Shown: positions 29,854 through 42,080 of the stretch, one piece after another
Layout: each line of letters opens with the position of its first letter
Position numbering within the stretch: the stretch's first letter is position 1
NCBI RefSeq assembly: GCF_000759775.1
Contig: NZ_BBMY01000020.1
Location: 1-51,862, forward strand
Direction of reading: 5' to 3'
Length of the DNA: 51,862 bases
Origin: Escherichia albertii NBRC 107761 = DSM 17582
GTDB taxonomy: Bacteria > Pseudomonadota > Gammaproteobacteria > Enterobacterales > Enterobacteriaceae
Notes under the pieces: generated by a model
Told to the model about the DNA's origin: nothing
Seen by the model: the letters and a program-made list of their open reading frames with translations, nothing else
Databases searched by the model: none
Program-made: the position numbers and the translations under genes

Positions 29854-31206
29854 GTGTTTATTGGTTTTGATTACGGTACAGCAAACTGTTCAGTGGCGGT
29901 AATGCGCGATGGCAAACCACAGTTGCTGAAAATGGAAAACGACAGCACGCTGCTGCCTTCAATGCTTTGTGCGCCAACACGTGAAGCGGTCAGCGAGTGG
30001 TTGTACCGCCATCATGAGGTTCCGGCAAACGACGATGAAACGCAGGCGCTCTTGCGTCGGGCGATTCGTTATAATCGCGAAGAAGATATCGATATCACGG
30101 CGAAAAGCGTGCAGTTTGGTCTCGCTTCACTGGCGCAATATATTGATGATCCAGAAGAAGTATGGTTTGTAAAATCACCGAAATCATTCCTCGGAGCCAG
30201 CGGATTAAAACCACAGCAAGTGGCGCTATTTGAAGATTTAGTCTGCGCAATGATGTTGCATATTCGCCAGCAGGCGCAGTCGCAACTACCGGAAGCGATT
30301 ACCCAGGCAGTAATTGGTCGTCCGATCAACTTCCAGGGACTGGGCGGCGATGAAGCAAACGCCCAGGCGCAGGGAATTCTGGAGCGTGCAGCGAAACGCG
30401 CCGGATTCCGCGACGTTGTTTTCCAGTATGAACCGGTGGCGGCTGGACTGGATTACGAAGCAACGTTGCAGGAAGAAAAACGCGTGCTGGTGGTGGATAT
30501 CGGCGGTGGTACCACCGACTGTTCATTGCTGCTGATGGGGCCGCAGTGGCGTTCGCGTCTCGATCGTGAAGCCAGTCTGCTTGGGCACAGTGGTTGCCGT
30601 ATCGGCGGTAACGATCTGGATATCGCGCTGGCGTTTAAAAACCTGATGCCGCTGCTGGGTATGGGTGGCGAAACCGAGAAAGGCATCGCCCTGCCGATTC
30701 TGCCGTGGTGGAACGCGGTGGCGATTAACGATGTGCCCGCCCAGAGTGATTTCTACAGTAGTGCTAATGGTCGCCTGCTTAACGATCTGGTGCGCGACGC
30801 CCGCGAGCCGGAAAAAGTCGCTCTGTTGCAAAAAGTCTGGCGCCAGCGGTTAAGTTATCGACTGGTGCGCAGCGCGGAAGAGTGCAAAATCGCCCTTTCC
30901 AGCGAAACAAAAACCTGTGCATCACTGCCATTTATCAGCGACGAACTGACAACACATATTAGCCAACAAGATCTGGACAACGCGCTCAACCAACCGCTGG
31001 CGCGCATTCTGGAACAGGTGCAACTAGCGCTGGATAACGCCCAGGAAAAACCGGATGTTATCTATCTGACCGGCGGTAGCGCCCGTTCGCCGCTGATAAA
31101 AAAAGCACTGGCAGAACAACTGCCGGGCATTCCGGTTGAAGGCGGCGACGATTTTGGCTCCGTTACTGCCGGTCTGGCGCGTTGGGCGGATGTGGTCTTT
31201 CGCTAA
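29854..31206 (+). CDS. yegD: Hsp70-family ATPase-like protein YegD
   Basis: 450 aa actin-like ATPase related to DnaK but without the usual substrate-binding lid. The phosphate-1 motif FIGFDYGTANCSVAV is at the N-terminus, VVDIGGGTTDCSLL (phosphate-2) near residue 215 and TGGSARSPLIKKAL (adenosine motif) near 408. Cellular role unknown. I start it at GTG (29854-29856), which gives the K-12 length and has GGGGA about 8 nt upstream; an in-frame ATG at 29791 is less likely and would run into the divergent alkA promoter. Confidence 0.93.
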   Translation: MFIGFDYGTANCSVAVMRDGKPQLLKMENDSTLLPSMLCAPTREAVSEWLYRHHEVPANDDETQALLRRAIRYNREEDIDITAKSVQFGLASLAQYIDDPEEVWFVKSPKSFLGASGLKPQQVALFEDLVCAMMLHIRQQAQSQLPEAITQAVIGRPINFQGLGGDEANAQAQGILERAAKRAGFRDVVFQYEPVAAGLDYEATLQEEKRVLVVDIGGGTTDCSLLLMGPQWRSRLDREASLLGHSGCRIGGNDLDIALAFKNLMPLLGMGGETEKGIALPILPWWNAVAINDVPAQSDFYSSANGRLLNDLVRDAREPEKVALLQKVWRQRLSYRLVRSAEECKIALSSETKTCASLPFISDELTTHISQQDLDNALNQPLARILEQVQLALDNAQEKPDVIYLTGGSARSPLIKKALAEQLPGIPVEGGDDFGSVTAGLARWADVVFR

Positions 31207-31264
31207 AGGAGACGTGGCTCAACAGCAGCTTAAATCTGACTGCACCTGGGCCGTTTTCTCGACC

Positions 31265-31378
31265 GACTGTCGTAACAGCGCCATCAACCATATCAATACA
31301 AAGGCAACGAGGCTCCGGGTTACTGGCAAAATCTCTGGTGGCAAACGAAGAAACTTTCAGAATTATCCCCCGCAGCAT
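31265..31378 (-). pseudogene. Possible 5' scrap of yegL
   Basis: A minus-strand frame contains FASNPEPRCLCIDMVDG, which resembles the start of YegL, a von Willebrand A domain protein (DNPEPRCACILLLDVSG as I recall K-12). Nothing longer is readable. In K-12 yegI, yegJ, pphC and yegL lie between yegD and the sib genes; here only 250 bases remain, so this looks like a scrap left by a deletion. The match is short, hence moderate confidence. Confidence 0.45.
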
Positions 31379-31421
31379 AGATAATTTTTCTATTCGCCTC
31401 GCAAGAACGAGGAATTGCAGA

Positions 31422-31450
31422 TTGACAGTAAGGGGAGAGTGACATAATTT
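31422..31450 (+). promoter_or_regulatory. Promoter of the sib antitoxin RNA
   Basis: ttgaca (31422-31427), a 17-base spacer and taattt (31445-31450) make a good sigma-70 promoter pointing toward the sib RNA on the plus strand. Confidence 0.65.
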
Positions 31451-31455
31451 CAGGA

Positions 31456-31590
31456 GTGAGGGTTGAGCGGGGTTTCCCCCGCCCTGGTAGTCTTAGTAAG
31501 CCGGTAAGCTAATCACTAAGAGCACCACGATGATGAGTAGCTTCATCATGACCCTTTCCTTCTTCTGGCCCCTGCTCCGGTAGGGGCTTT
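31456..31590 (+). ncRNA. sib: Sib antisense RNA (antitoxin)
   Basis: Plus-strand RNA of about 135 nt predicted from the promoter at 31422-31450 to the terminator hairpin gcccctgctccggtaggggc (31568-31587) followed by ttt. It is fully complementary to the ibs reading frame and its ribosome site, the arrangement of E. coli Sib RNAs, which block Ibs translation and trigger mRNA decay. K-12 has two such loci (sibA, sibB) at this place upstream of mdtA; only one is seen here. Exact ends are inferred. Confidence 0.8.
31493..31549 (-). CDS. ibs: Ibs-type membrane toxin peptide
   Basis: 18-residue hydrophobic peptide MMKLLIIVVLLVISLPAY, with the MMK start, Val/Leu/Ile core and final Ala-Tyr characteristic of Ibs toxins that depolarise the inner membrane. 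GGAAAGG precedes the double ATG. It is antisense to the Sib RNA on the other strand, forming a type I toxin-antitoxin pair. The sequence differs from the K-12 Ibs peptides at several positions, so I give no letter suffix. Confidence 0.85.
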   Translation of the reverse strand: MMKLLIIVVLLVISLPAY

Positions 31591-31755
31591 CCCGTTTCAG
31601 CGTCCCGCTGAAATCGTCGGCTTACCTCCTGTCGCCATGTATGCAGTCTACCGCTGACTTGCGGATAAAATAATTTCCTGTGTCATTTCTGGATACGTGC
31701 TCGCAAAGTGTGCCGCCATTCAGACGATTCCCGACAGTGTTTCATAATTCCTCCA

Positions 31756-31773
31756 TTTTTCTCCCTTATTAGC
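31756..31773 (+). promoter_or_regulatory. BaeR box upstream of mdtA
   Basis: tttttctcccttattagc differs from the published BaeR consensus (tttttctccatdattggc) at two positions and lies about 50 bases before mdtA. It is the expected site for activation of the operon by phosphorylated BaeR, whose gene is at the end of the same operon. Confidence 0.8.
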
Positions 31774-31825
31774 TGGCTACACTAGTAACATTGCGCGAAA
31801 CGTTCAGGAAGAGAAACTCTTAACG

Positions 31826-33073
31826 ATGAAAGGCAGTTATAAATCCCGTTGGGTAATCGTAATCGTGGTGGTTATCGCCGCCATCGCCGCATTCTGGTTC
31901 TGGCAAGGCCGCAATGAACCCCAGAGTGCAGCGCCAGGTGCGGCAAAACAAGCACAGCAGCCACCCGCAGGTGGTCGTCGTGGGATGCGTTCCGGCCCAT
32001 TAGCCCCGGTTCAGGCTGCAACTGCCGTTGAACAGGCAGTGCCGCGTTATCTCACCGGGCTTGGCACTATTACCGCCGCTAATACTGTTACGGTGCGCAG
32101 CCGCGTGGACGGTCAACTGATGGCGTTGCATTTCCAGGAAGGTCAGCAGGTCAAAGCAGGTGATTTACTGGCAGAAATTGACCCCAGCCAGTTCAAAGTT
32201 GCATTAGCTCAAGCCCAGGGACAACTGGCAAAAGATAAAGCCACGCTTGCTAACGCCCGCCGTGATCTGGCGCGTTATCAGCAACTGGCAAAAACCAATC
32301 TCGTCTCCCGACAAGAGCTGGATGCGCAACAGGCGCTGGCCAGTGAAACCGAAGGCACCATTAAGGCCGATGAAGCCAGCGTTGCCAGCGCACAACTGCA
32401 ACTCGACTGGAGCCGGATTACTGCGCCAGTCGATGGTCGTGTTGGTCTCAAGCAGGTGGATGTTGGTAACCAAATTTCCAGTGGCGATACCACCGGGATT
32501 GTGGTGATAACCCAGACACATCCTATCGATCTGGTCTTTACTCTGCCGGAAAGCGATATCGCCACCGTCGTGCAGGCACAAAAAGCCGGTAAACCGTTGG
32601 TGGTTGAAGCCTGGGATCGCACCAACTCGAAAAAATTAAGTGAAGGCACACTGTTAAGTCTCGATAACCAAATCGATGCCACGACAGGTACGATTAAAGT
32701 GAAAGCTCGCTTTAATAATCAGGATGATGCGCTGTTTCCCAATCAGTTTGTTAACGCGCGTATGTTAGTCGACACCGAACAAAACGCCGTGGTGATCCCC
32801 ACCGCCGCCCTGCAAATGGGCAACGAAGGTCACTTTGTCTGGGTACTGAATAGCGAAAACAAAGTCAGCAAGCATCTGGTAACACCGGGGATTCAGGACA
32901 GCCAGAATGTGGTGATCCGCGCAGGTATTTCTGCGGGCGATCGCGTGGTGACAGACGGCATTGATCGTCTGACCGAAGGCGCCAAAGTGGAAGTAGTCGA
33001 AGGCCAGAAAGCGACCACGCCGGAAGAAAAAGCCGCCAGCCGCGAAGACACGAAAAAAGGAGCGCGCTCCTGA
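31826..33073 (+). CDS. mdtA: RND efflux periplasmic adaptor MdtA
   Basis: 415 aa membrane fusion protein that joins the MdtBC inner-membrane pump to the outer-membrane channel TolC; the system exports bile salts, novobiocin and some other compounds. N-terminal signal/anchor segment ([17 protein letters not shown]), a linker rich in Ala, Gln and Pro, the lipoyl half-motifs around residues 90-125 ([20 protein letters not shown]) and 205-220, and a coiled-coil hairpin between ([19 protein letters not shown]). Stop overlaps the mdtB start (TGATG). First gene of mdtABCD-baeSR. Confidence 0.97.
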   Translation: MKGSYKSRWVIVIVVVIAAIAAFWFWQGRNEPQSAAPGAAKQAQQPPAGGRRGMRSGPLAPVQAATAVEQAVPRYLTGLGTITAANTVTVRSRVDGQLMALHFQEGQQVKAGDLLAEIDPSQFKVALAQAQGQLAKDKATLANARRDLARYQQLAKTNLVSRQELDAQQALASETEGTIKADEASVASAQLQLDWSRITAPVDGRVGLKQVDVGNQISSGDTTGIVVITQTHPIDLVFTLPESDIATVVQAQKAGKPLVVEAWDRTNSKKLSEGTLLSLDNQIDATTGTIKVKARFNNQDDALFPNQFVNARMLVDTEQNAVVIPTAALQMGNEGHFVWVLNSENKVSKHLVTPGIQDSQNVVIRAGISAGDRVVTDGIDRLTEGAKVEVVEGQKATTPEEKAASREDTKKGARS

Positions 33074-36000
33074 TGCAGGTGTTACCTCCGAGCCGCACAG
33101 GTGGTCCGTCGCGCCTGTTTATTATGCGTCCTGTCGCCACCACGCTGCTGATGGTGGCGATCTTACTCGCAGGTCTCATCGGCTACCGCGTCCTGCCCGT
33201 TTCAGCACTGCCGGAAGTGGACTACCCGACCATTCAGGTGGTCACGCTCTACCCTGGCGCCAGCCCGGATGTCATGACCTCTGCCGTTACCGCCCCCCTT
33301 GAGCGCCAGTTCGGGCAGATGTCCGGCCTGAAACAGATGTCGTCGCAAAGTTCCGGTGGCGCATCGGTTATCACTTTGCAGTTCCAGCTAACATTACCGC
33401 TGGATGTCGCCGAGCAAGAAGTGCAGGCCGCGATTAACGCCGCCACTAACCTGTTGCCGAGCGATCTGCCTAACCCGCCGGTTTACAGCAAAGTGAACCC
33501 GGCAGATCCACCGATCATGACGCTCGCTGTCACCTCTACCTCCATGCCGATGACGCAAGTAGAAGATATGGTGGAAACCCGCGTCGCGCAGAAAATCTCG
33601 CAGATTTCCGGCGTCGGGCTGGTCACACTTTCCGGCGGGCAGCGTCCGGCGGTACGCGTCAAACTTAATGCTCAGGCGATTGCCGCCCTCGGACTGACCA
33701 GCGAAACCGTGCGCACCGCCATTACCGGTGCGAACGTTAACTCAGCGAAAGGGAGTCTTGACGGCCCTTCCCGCGCGGTCACGCTTTCCGCTAACGACCA
33801 GATGCAATCGGCAGAAGAGTACCGCCAGCTAATCATCGCCTACCAGAACGGCGCGCCGATTCGTCTGGGCGATGTCGCCACTGTAGAGCAAGGAGCAGAA
33901 AATAGCTGGCTCGGCGCATGGGCTAACAAAGAACAGGCCATCGTGATGAATGTTCAGCGCCAGCCAGGTGCTAACATTATCTCCACCGCCGACAGTATTC
34001 GCCAGATGCTGCCACAGCTTACCGAGAGTCTGCCGAAATCGGTGAAGGTGACGGTACTTTCTGACCGAACCACCAATATCCGCGCTTCAGTTGACGATAC
34101 CCAGTTTGAACTGATGCTGGCTATCGCGCTGGTGGTAATGATTATCTACCTGTTTTTACGCAATATTCCGGCCACCATCATTCCTGGCGTTGCAGTGCCT
34201 TTGTCGTTAATCGGCACCTTCGCGGTCATGGTGTTTCTCGATTTTTCAATCAATAACCTGACGCTGATGGCGCTAACCATCGCCACCGGATTTGTGGTCG
34301 ATGACGCCATCGTGGTGATCGAGAATATTTCCCGCTATATCGAAAAAGGCGAAAAACCGCTGGCGGCAGCACTCAAGGGGGCAGGTGAAATCGGCTTTAC
34401 CATTATCTCGCTGACCTTCTCGCTGATTGCGGTACTGATCCCGCTGCTGTTTATGGGCGATATCGTCGGGCGACTGTTCCGCGAATTTGCCATTACTCTG
34501 GCGGTAGCGATTTTGATCTCAGCCGTAGTGTCACTCACCCTGACACCGATGATGTGCGCACGGATGCTCAGCCAAGAGTCATTGCGTAAACAAAACCGCT
34601 TCTCCCGCGCCTCGGAAAAAATGTTCGACAGGATTATCGCCGCCTATGGTCGCGGACTGGCAAAGGTGCTGAATCATCCGTGGCTGACCTTAAGCGTGGC
34701 GCTCAGCACGCTGCTGCTTAGCGTACTGTTATGGCTGTTCATTCCGAAAGGCTTCTTCCCGGTACAGGACAACGGCATTATTCAGGGTACGTTGCAGGCG
34801 CCGCAATCCAGTTCCTTTGCCAATATGGCCCAGCGCCAACGTCAGGTCGCGGACATAATATTGCAGGATCCAGCGGTACAAAGCCTGACCTCATTTGTGG
34901 GTGTTGATGGTACTAACCCATCGCTGAACAGTGCACGTTTGCAGATCAACCTCAAACCACTGGATGAACGTGATGATCGGGTACAAAAAGTGATTGCCCG
35001 ACTACAAACAGCGGTTGATAAAGTACCGGGCGTCGATCTCTTCCTGCAACCAACGCAGGATCTGACTATTGATACTCAGGTCAGCCGCACGCAGTACCAG
35101 TTTACCTTGCAGGCTACATCACTGGATGCGCTCAGCACCTGGGTGCCGCAGCTCATGGAAAAACTCCAGCAACTGCCGCAGCTCTCTGATGTTTCCAGCG
35201 ACTGGCAGGACAAAGGTCTGGTGGCGTATGTCAATGTCGACAGGGACAGCGCCAGCCGTCTGGGGATCAGCATGGCGGACGTCGATAACGCTCTGTACAA
35301 CGCGTTTGGTCAGCGACTGATTTCCACGATTTATACTCAGGCCAACCAGTATCGCGTGGTGCTGGAGCACAACACGGAAAATACGCCAGGGCTGGCGGCG
35401 CTGGATACCATTCGCCTGACCAGCAGCGACGGCGGCGTGGTGCCGCTAAGCTCAATAGCCAAAATTGAGCAGCGTTTTGCGCCGCTCTCCATCAACCATC
35501 TGGATCAGTTTCCGGTAACGACCATCTCCTTTAACGTGCCGGATGACTATTCACTGGGCGATGCTGTACAGGCAATTATTGACACTGAGAAAACGCTGAA
35601 TCTACCGGTAGATATCACCACGCAGTTCCAGGGCAGCACCCTCGCCTTCCAGTCGGCGCTGGGCAGCACGGTCTGGCTGATTGTCGCGGCGGTGGTGGCG
35701 ATGTATATCGTGCTCGGCATTCTGTACGAGAGCTTTATTCACCCGATCACCATTCTCTCAACGCTGCCCACGGCAGGTGTTGGCGCACTGCTGGCGTTAC
35801 TGATTGCCGGTAGCGAACTGGATGTGATCGCCATTATCGGCATTATTTTGCTGATCGGTATTGTGAAGAAAAACGCCATCATGATGATCGACTTCGCGCT
35901 GGCTGCCGAGCGTGAGCAAGGCATGTCGCCGCGTGATGCTATCTACCAGGCTTGTCTGCTCCGTTTTCGTCCAATCCTGATGACCACTCTGGCGGCACTG

Positions 36001-36195
36001 CTTGGCGCGTTGCCGCTGATGTTAAGTACCGGGGTCGGCGCAGAACTGCGTCGTCCGTTAGGCATTGGCATGGTCGGTGGTCTGGTTGTCAGCCAGGTGT
36101 TGACGCTGTTTACCACGCCGGTGATTTATCTACTGTTCGACCGTCTGGCATTGTGGACCAAAAGCCGCTTTGCCCGTCATGAAGAGGAGGCGTAA
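33073..36195 (+). CDS. mdtB: RND multidrug efflux pump subunit MdtB
   Basis: 1040 aa inner-membrane RND transporter, twelve transmembrane helices with two large periplasmic loops. Proton-relay aspartates are visible in TM4 ([14 protein letters not shown] near residue 405). It forms a heterotrimer with MdtC (two MdtB to one MdtC in published work) and MdtB is thought to carry the proton-driven role. Full K-12 length, translationally coupled to mdtA and followed without a gap by mdtC. Confidence 0.97.
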   Translation: MQVLPPSRTGGPSRLFIMRPVATTLLMVAILLAGLIGYRVLPVSALPEVDYPTIQVVTLYPGASPDVMTSAVTAPLERQFGQMSGLKQMSSQSSGGASVITLQFQLTLPLDVAEQEVQAAINAATNLLPSDLPNPPVYSKVNPADPPIMTLAVTSTSMPMTQVEDMVETRVAQKISQISGVGLVTLSGGQRPAVRVKLNAQAIAALGLTSETVRTAITGANVNSAKGSLDGPSRAVTLSANDQMQSAEEYRQLIIAYQNGAPIRLGDVATVEQGAENSWLGAWANKEQAIVMNVQRQPGANIISTADSIRQMLPQLTESLPKSVKVTVLSDRTTNIRASVDDTQFELMLAIALVVMIIYLFLRNIPATIIPGVAVPLSLIGTFAVMVFLDFSINNLTLMALTIATGFVVDDAIVVIENISRYIEKGEKPLAAALKGAGEIGFTIISLTFSLIAVLIPLLFMGDIVGRLFREFAITLAVAILISAVVSLTLTPMMCARMLSQESLRKQNRFSRASEKMFDRIIAAYGRGLAKVLNHPWLTLSVALSTLLLSVLLWLFIPKGFFPVQDNGIIQGTLQAPQSSSFANMAQRQRQVADIILQDPAVQSLTSFVGVDGTNPSLNSARLQINLKPLDERDDRVQKVIARLQTAVDKVPGVDLFLQPTQDLTIDTQVSRTQYQFTLQATSLDALSTWVPQLMEKLQQLPQLSDVSSDWQDKGLVAYVNVDRDSASRLGISMADVDNALYNAFGQRLISTIYTQANQYRVVLEHNTENTPGLAALDTIRLTSSDGGVVPLSSIAKIEQRFAPLSINHLDQFPVTTISFNVPDDYSLGDAVQAIIDTEKTLNLPVDITTQFQGSTLAFQSALGSTVWLIVAAVVAMYIVLGILYESFIHPITILSTLPTAGVGALLALLIAGSELDVIAIIGIILLIGIVKKNAIMMIDFALAAEREQGMSPRDAIYQACLLRFRPILMTTLAALLGALPLMLSTGVGAELRRPLGIGMVGGLVVSQVLTLFTTPVIYLLFDRLALWTKSRFARHEEEA

Positions 36196-39100
36196 GTGAA
36201 GTTTTTTGCCCTCTTCATTTACCGCCCGGTGGCCACGATTTTATTGTCGGTCGCCATTACCCTGTGCGGCATACTGGGTTTCCGTATGCTGCCGGTGGCT
36301 CCGCTGCCGCAGGTCGATTTTCCGGTGATTATGGTCAGCGCCTCGCTGCCCGGTGCATCGCCGGAGACAATGGCATCTTCCGTAGCCACACCGCTGGAAC
36401 GCTCGCTGGGGCGCATTGCCGGGGTCAGTGAAATGACCTCCAGCAGTTCACTTGGCAGCACGCGTATTATTTTGCAGTTTGATTTTGACCGGGATATCAA
36501 CGGTGCGGCGCGTGATGTGCAGGCGGCAATCAACGCCGCACAAAGTCTGTTGCCCAGCGGGATGCCCAGCCGTCCGACCTATCGCAAAGCAAACCCGTCG
36601 GATGCGCCGATTATGATCCTGACGCTGACGTCCGATACTTATTCACAGGGGGAGCTGTACGATTTCGCCTCAACACAACTGGCCCCGACGATTTCGCAAA
36701 TCGACGGTGTCGGTGATGTCGATGTCGGCGGTAGCTCACTTCCTGCGGTGCGCGTCGGGCTGAACCCGCAGGCGCTGTTTAATCAGGGCGTGTCGCTGGA
36801 CGACGTACGCACTGCCATCAGTAATGCCAACGTGCGTAAGCCGCAGGGGGCGCTGGAAGATGGCACTCACCGCTGGCAAATCCAGACCAATGACGAACTG
36901 AAAACCGCCGCCGAATATCAGCCGCTGATTATTCACTACAACAACGGCGGCGCGGTTCGTCTGGGCGATGTGGCGACGGTGACCGACTCAGTGCAGGATG
37001 TGCGCAACGCCGGGATGACCAACGCCAAACCGGCTATTTTGCTGATGATCCGCAAGCTGCCGGAAGCCAATATTATCCAGACGGTTGACAGCATCCGGGC
37101 AAAATTACCGGAGTTGCAGGAGACCATTCCGGCGGCGATTGATCTGCAAATTGCTCAGGATCGCTCCCCCACCATTCGCGCCTCGCTGGAAGAAGTCGAG
37201 CAAACGCTGATTATCTCGGTGGCGCTGGTGATTCTGGTGGTATTTTTGTTCCTGCGTTCGGGTCGCGCCACTATTATTCCCGCCGTTGCGGTGCCGGTTT
37301 CGCTGATTGGTACGTTTGCCGCGATGTACCTGTGCGGATTTAGTCTCAATAACCTTTCGTTAATGGCGCTGACCATTGCTACTGGTTTCGTGGTGGATGA
37401 CGCCATCGTGGTGCTGGAAAATATTGCCCGTCATCTGGAAGCGGGGATGAAACCGCTACAAGCCGCGCTACAGGGCTCTCGTGAAGTCGGCTTTACAGTG
37501 CTGTCAATGAGCCTGTCGCTGGTTGCCGTGTTCCTGCCGTTACTGTTAATGGGCGGATTGCCGGGGCGCCTGTTACGCGAGTTTGCCGTGACACTTTCTG
37601 TCGCCATTGGTATTTCGTTGCTGGTTTCCCTGACGCTGACGCCGATGATGTGCGGCTGGATGCTGAAAGCCAGTAAACCGCGCGAACAAACGCGACTGCG
37701 TGGTTTTGGTCGGATGCTGGTTGCCCTGCAACAAGGCTACGGTAAGTCGCTGAAATGGGTGCTCAATCATACCCGTCTGGTGGGCGTGGTGCTGCTTGGC
37801 ACCATTGCGCTGAATATCTGGCTGTATATCTCGATCCCGAAAACCTTTTTCCCGGAACAAGACACAGGGGTGCTGATGGGCGGGATACAGGCGGATCAGA
37901 GTATTTCGTTTCAGGCGATGCGCGGCAAGTTGCAGGACTTCATGAAAATTATCCGTGACGATCCGGCGGTGGATAATGTCACTGGCTTTACCGGCGGTTC
38001 GCGGGTGAACAGCGGGATGATGTTTATCACTCTTAAACCACGCGGCGAGCGGAGCGAAACGGCCCAACAGATTATCGACCGCTTGCGTAAAAAACTGGCG
38101 AAAGAACCAGGAGCGAATCTGTTCCTGATGGCAGTACAAGATATTCGCGTTGGCGGACGTCAGGCTAACGCCAGCTACCAGTACACATTATTGTCCGACG
38201 ATCTGGCGGCGCTACGTGAATGGGAGCCGAAAATCCGCAAAAAACTGGCAACATTGCCAGAACTGGCTGATGTTAACTCCGATCAGGAAGATAATGGCGC
38301 GGAGATGAACCTTATTTACGATCGCGACACCATGGCGCGGCTAGGAATTGACGTGCAGGCCGCCAACAGCCTGTTAAATAACGCCTTCGGTCAGCGACAA
38401 ATCTCGACCATTTACCAGCCGATGAACCAATATCAGGTGGTGATGGAAGTCGATCCACGCTATACCCAGGACATCAGTGCTCTGGAAAAGATGTTCGTTA
38501 TCAATAAAGAAGGCAAAGCGATCCCCTTGTCGTATTTCGCTAAATGGCAGCCGGCGAACGCCCCACTGTCGGTGAATCATCAGGGATTGTCGGCAGCCTC
38601 AACCATCTCGTTCAACTTGCCAACCGGGAAATCGCTTTCTGAGGCCAGCACGGCAATCGACCGTGCAATGACGCAACTTGGCGTACCTTCCAGCGTGCGC
38701 GGCAGTTTTGCCGGAACGGCGCAGGTGTTTCAGGAGACGATGAACTCACAGGTGATCCTGATTATCGCCGCCATCGCCACGGTATATATCGTACTGGGTA
38801 TACTTTACGAGAGTTACGTGCATCCACTGACCATTCTCTCCACCCTACCCTCGGCGGGCGTCGGGGCGTTACTGGCGCTGGAACTGTTCAATGCCCCGTT
38901 CAGCCTAATCGCCCTGATAGGGATCATGCTATTAATCGGCATCGTGAAGAAAAATGCCATTATGATGGTCGATTTTGCGCTTGAAGCTCAACGACACGGG
39001 AATCTGACGCCGCAGGAAGCTATTTTCCAGGCCTGTCTGTTGCGTTTTCGCCCGATCATGATGACCACGCTGGCAGCACTGTTTGGCGCATTGCCGCTGG

Positions 39101-39273
39101 TCTTGTCAGGTGGCGACGGCTCAGAGCTGCGCCAACCGTTGGGGATCACCATTGTCGGCGGTCTGGTGATGAGCCAGCTCCTGACGCTGTATACCACGCC
39201 GGTGGTGTATCTCTTTTTCGACCGTCTGCGACTGCGTTTTTCGCGTACGCCTAAAGAAACGGTAACCGAGTAA
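36196..39273 (+). CDS. mdtC: RND multidrug efflux pump subunit MdtC
   Basis: 1025 aa RND transporter, partner of MdtB, with the same twelve-helix plan and [14 protein letters not shown] near residue 400. Start is GTG (36196-36198) directly after the mdtB stop; GAAGAGGAGG serves as ribosome site. In the heterotrimer MdtC is considered the drug-binding subunit. Intact. mdtD starts immediately after its stop. Confidence 0.97.
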   Translation: MKFFALFIYRPVATILLSVAITLCGILGFRMLPVAPLPQVDFPVIMVSASLPGASPETMASSVATPLERSLGRIAGVSEMTSSSSLGSTRIILQFDFDRDINGAARDVQAAINAAQSLLPSGMPSRPTYRKANPSDAPIMILTLTSDTYSQGELYDFASTQLAPTISQIDGVGDVDVGGSSLPAVRVGLNPQALFNQGVSLDDVRTAISNANVRKPQGALEDGTHRWQIQTNDELKTAAEYQPLIIHYNNGGAVRLGDVATVTDSVQDVRNAGMTNAKPAILLMIRKLPEANIIQTVDSIRAKLPELQETIPAAIDLQIAQDRSPTIRASLEEVEQTLIISVALVILVVFLFLRSGRATIIPAVAVPVSLIGTFAAMYLCGFSLNNLSLMALTIATGFVVDDAIVVLENIARHLEAGMKPLQAALQGSREVGFTVLSMSLSLVAVFLPLLLMGGLPGRLLREFAVTLSVAIGISLLVSLTLTPMMCGWMLKASKPREQTRLRGFGRMLVALQQGYGKSLKWVLNHTRLVGVVLLGTIALNIWLYISIPKTFFPEQDTGVLMGGIQADQSISFQAMRGKLQDFMKIIRDDPAVDNVTGFTGGSRVNSGMMFITLKPRGERSETAQQIIDRLRKKLAKEPGANLFLMAVQDIRVGGRQANASYQYTLLSDDLAALREWEPKIRKKLATLPELADVNSDQEDNGAEMNLIYDRDTMARLGIDVQAANSLLNNAFGQRQISTIYQPMNQYQVVMEVDPRYTQDISALEKMFVINKEGKAIPLSYFAKWQPANAPLSVNHQGLSAASTISFNLPTGKSLSEASTAIDRAMTQLGVPSSVRGSFAGTAQVFQETMNSQVILIIAAIATVYIVLGILYESYVHPLTILSTLPSAGVGALLALELFNAPFSLIALIGIMLLIGIVKKNAIMMVDFALEAQRHGNLTPQEAIFQACLLRFRPIMMTTLAALFGALPLVLSGGDGSELRQPLGITIVGGLVMSQLLTLYTTPVVYLFFDRLRLRFSRTPKETVTE

Positions 39274-40680
39274 ATGACAGAACTTCCCGACAGCACCCGC
39301 TGGCAACTGTGGATTGTGGCTTTCGGCTTCTTTATGCAGTCGCTGGATACCACTATCGTTAACACCGCGCTTCCTTCAATGGCGCAAAGCCTGGGGGAAA
39401 GTCCACTGCATATGCACATGGTCATTGTCTCTTATGTGCTGACCGTGGCGGTGATGCTGCCTGCCAGCGGCTGGCTGGCAGACAAAGTCGGCGTACGCAA
39501 TATTTTCTTTACCGCCATCGTGCTGTTTACTCTCGGTTCACTGTTTTGCGCACTTTCCGGCACGCTGAACGAACTGTTGCTGGCGCGCGCGTTACAGGGC
39601 GTCGGCGGCGCGATGATGGTGCCGGTCGGCAGGTTAACGGTGATGAAAATTGTTCCGCGCGAACAATATATGGCGGCGATGACTTTTGTCACGCTGCCCG
39701 GTCAGATTGGTCCGCTGCTCGGCCCGGCACTCGGCGGCCTGCTGGTAGAATACGCATCGTGGCACTGGATCTTTTTGATCAACATTCCGGTAGGGATTAT
39801 CGGCGCGATCGCTACACTGATGTTGATGCCGAACTACACCATGCAGACACGGCGCTTCGATCTCTCCGGCTTTCTGTTGCTGGCGGTCGGCATGGCGGTA
39901 CTAACGCTGGCGCTGGATGGCAGTAAAGGCACCGGGCTGTCGCTGCTAGCCATCACCGTGCTGGTGGCTGTGGGCGTGCTAGCCATTGTGCTTTATCTGC
40001 TACATGCCAGAAACAATCACCGCGCGCTGTTCAGTCTGAAACTGTTCCACACTCGTACCTTTTCGCTGGGCCTGGCGGGGAGCTTCGCCGGACGTGTCGG
40101 CAGCGGCATGCTACCTTTTATGACCCCCGTTTTCCTACAGATTGGCCTCGGCTTTTCGCCGTTTCACGCCGGATTGATGATGATCCCGATGGTGCTCGGC
40201 AGCATGGGGATGAAGCGAATTGTAGTACAGGTAGTGAATCGGTTTGGTTACCGTCGAGTGCTGGTGGCAACCACGCTGGGCCTGTCGCTGGTCACCCTAC
40301 TGTTTATGACTACCGCTCTGCTCGGCTGGTACTACATTTTGCCGTTCGTCCTGTTTTTACAAGGGATGGTCAACTCGACCCGTTTCTCATCCATGAATAC
40401 CCTGGCGCTGAAGGATCTGCCGGACAGGCTGGCGAGCAGCGGCAACAGCCTGCTGTCGATGATTATGCAATTATCGATGAGTATCGGCGTCACCATTGCC
40501 GGGCTTTTACTGGGATTTTTTGGTTCGCAGCATATCAGCGGCGCCACACAAACCGTCTTTATGTACACCTGGCTTAGCATGGCGTTTATCATCGCTCTTC
40601 CGGCACTCGTCTTTGCCAGGGTTCCGAATGATACGCATCAAAATGTGGCTATTTCACGGCGAAAAAGGAGCGCGCAATGA
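39274..40680 (+). CDS. mdtD: MFS transporter MdtD
   Basis: 468 aa major facilitator (DHA2 type, about 14 transmembrane helices) with the motif-C-like [10 protein letters not shown] near residue 150. It belongs to the operon but is not needed for MdtABC drug export; iron-citrate export has been proposed (name iceT). It is three residues shorter than K-12 MdtD, in the loop before TQTVFMYTW where K-12 has a longer stretch after the GSQH residues. Stop overlaps baeS start by 4 nt. Confidence 0.95.
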   Translation: MTELPDSTRWQLWIVAFGFFMQSLDTTIVNTALPSMAQSLGESPLHMHMVIVSYVLTVAVMLPASGWLADKVGVRNIFFTAIVLFTLGSLFCALSGTLNELLLARALQGVGGAMMVPVGRLTVMKIVPREQYMAAMTFVTLPGQIGPLLGPALGGLLVEYASWHWIFLINIPVGIIGAIATLMLMPNYTMQTRRFDLSGFLLLAVGMAVLTLALDGSKGTGLSLLAITVLVAVGVLAIVLYLLHARNNHRALFSLKLFHTRTFSLGLAGSFAGRVGSGMLPFMTPVFLQIGLGFSPFHAGLMMIPMVLGSMGMKRIVVQVVNRFGYRRVLVATTLGLSLVTLLFMTTALLGWYYILPFVLFLQGMVNSTRFSSMNTLALKDLPDRLASSGNSLLSMIMQLSMSIGVTIAGLLLGFFGSQHISGATQTVFMYTWLSMAFIIALPALVFARVPNDTHQNVAISRRKRSAQ

Positions 40681-42080
40681 AGTTCTGGCGGCCCGGTATT
40701 ACCGGCAAACTGTTTCTGGCAATCTTCGCCACCTGCATTGTCTTGCTAATCACGATGCATTGGGCGGTGCGCATCAGTTTTGAGCGTGGTTTTATTGATT
40801 ACATCAAGTATGGTAACGAACAACGGCTGCAAATGCTCGGCGACGCGCTGGGGGAGCAGTACGCTCAGCATGGTAACTGGCGTTTCCTGCGTAATAATGA
40901 TCGCTTTGTGTTTCAGATCCTACGTTCGCTGGAGCACGATAACAACGAAGATAAACCCGGCCCCGGCATGCCGCCGCACGGTTGGCGCACGCAGTTCTGG
41001 GTGGTTGATCAAAACAATAAAGTGCTGGTTGGTCCGCGAGCGCCTGTTCCACCGGACGGCACGCGGCGACCGATTATGGTCAATGGTGTAGAAGTTGGCG
41101 CGGTGATCGCCTCCCCTGTTGAACGACTTACCCGCAATACCGATATCAATTTCGATAGACAACAGCGGCAAACCAGTTGGCTGATTGTGGCTTTATCTAC
41201 CTTACTGGCGGCGCTGGCGACATTCCCACTGGCGCGCGGTTTGCTGGCCCCGGTGAAACGACTGGTGGATGGTACGCACAAACTGGCGGCAGGCGATTTT
41301 ACTACTCGCGTAACACCCACCAGCGAAGATGAACTGGGCAGGCTGGCGCAGGACTTCAACCAGCTCGCCAGCACACTGGAGAAAAACCAGCAAATGCGCC
41401 GCGATTTTATGGCCGATATTTCTCACGAACTGCGCACACCTTTAGCGGTACTGCGCGGCGAACTGGAAGCTATCCAGGATGGCGTGCGTAAATTCACGCC
41501 GGAGACGGTGGCTTCTTTACAGGCGGAGGTCGGTACACTGACCAAACTGGTTGACGATCTCCATCAGTTGTCGATGTCTGATGAAGGCGCTCTCGCCTAT
41601 CAAAAAGCACCGGTAGATTTGATCCCTCTGCTGGAAGTCGTGGGCGGTGCGTTTCGCGAACGCTTCGCCAGTCGTGGCCTGAAACTGCAATTTTCGCTGC
41701 CAGACAGCATTACCGTATTTGGCGATCGCGACCGTTTAATGCAGTTATTCAATAATTTACTGGAAAACAGCCTGCGCTACACCGACAGCGGCGGCAGCCT
41801 GCAAATCTCTGCCGAACAGCACGATAAAACGGTGCGCCTGACCTTTGCCGACAGCGCGCCGGGCGTCAGTGACGATCAACTGCAAAAATTGTTTGAACGT
41901 TTTTATCGCACCGAAGGTTCCCGCAACCGTGCCAGCGGAGGTTCCGGGCTGGGGCTGGCGATTTGCCTGAACATTGTTGAAGCACATAATGGCCGCATTA
42001 TTGCCGCCCATTCGCCTTTTGGCGGGGTAAGCATTACAGTAGAGTTACCGCTGGAACGAGATTTACAGGGAGAAGCATGA
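40677..42080 (+). CDS. baeS: Sensor histidine kinase BaeS
   Basis: 467 aa inner-membrane envelope-stress sensor, partner of BaeR. Two transmembrane segments (about residues 10-32 and 165-187) flank a periplasmic domain; HAMP at about 187-240; phosphorylated histidine in [11 protein letters not shown] near residue 248; ATP-binding motifs [11 protein letters not shown] and [16 protein letters not shown]. Responds to indole, flavonoids, zinc and envelope damage in E. coli. Overlaps mdtD and baeR by 4 nt each (ATGA). Confidence 0.97.
   Translation: MKFWRPGITGKLFLAIFATCIVLLITMHWAVRISFERGFIDYIKYGNEQRLQMLGDALGEQYAQHGNWRFLRNNDRFVFQILRSLEHDNNEDKPGPGMPPHGWRTQFWVVDQNNKVLVGPRAPVPPDGTRRPIMVNGVEVGAVIASPVERLTRNTDINFDRQQRQTSWLIVALSTLLAALATFPLARGLLAPVKRLVDGTHKLAAGDFTTRVTPTSEDELGRLAQDFNQLASTLEKNQQMRRDFMADISHELRTPLAVLRGELEAIQDGVRKFTPETVASLQAEVGTLTKLVDDLHQLSMSDEGALAYQKAPVDLIPLLEVVGGAFRERFASRGLKLQFSLPDSITVFGDRDRLMQLFNNLLENSLRYTDSGGSLQISAEQHDKTVRLTFADSAPGVSDDQLQKLFERFYRTEGSRNRASGGSGLGLAICLNIVEAHNGRIIAAHSPFGGVSITVELPLERDLQGEA

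Noticed and set aside
37573..38139. 188-residue minus-strand open frame inside mdtC
   Set aside because: A shadow of the intact RND gene, rich in His and Gln as expected from antisense of a GC-rich gene.
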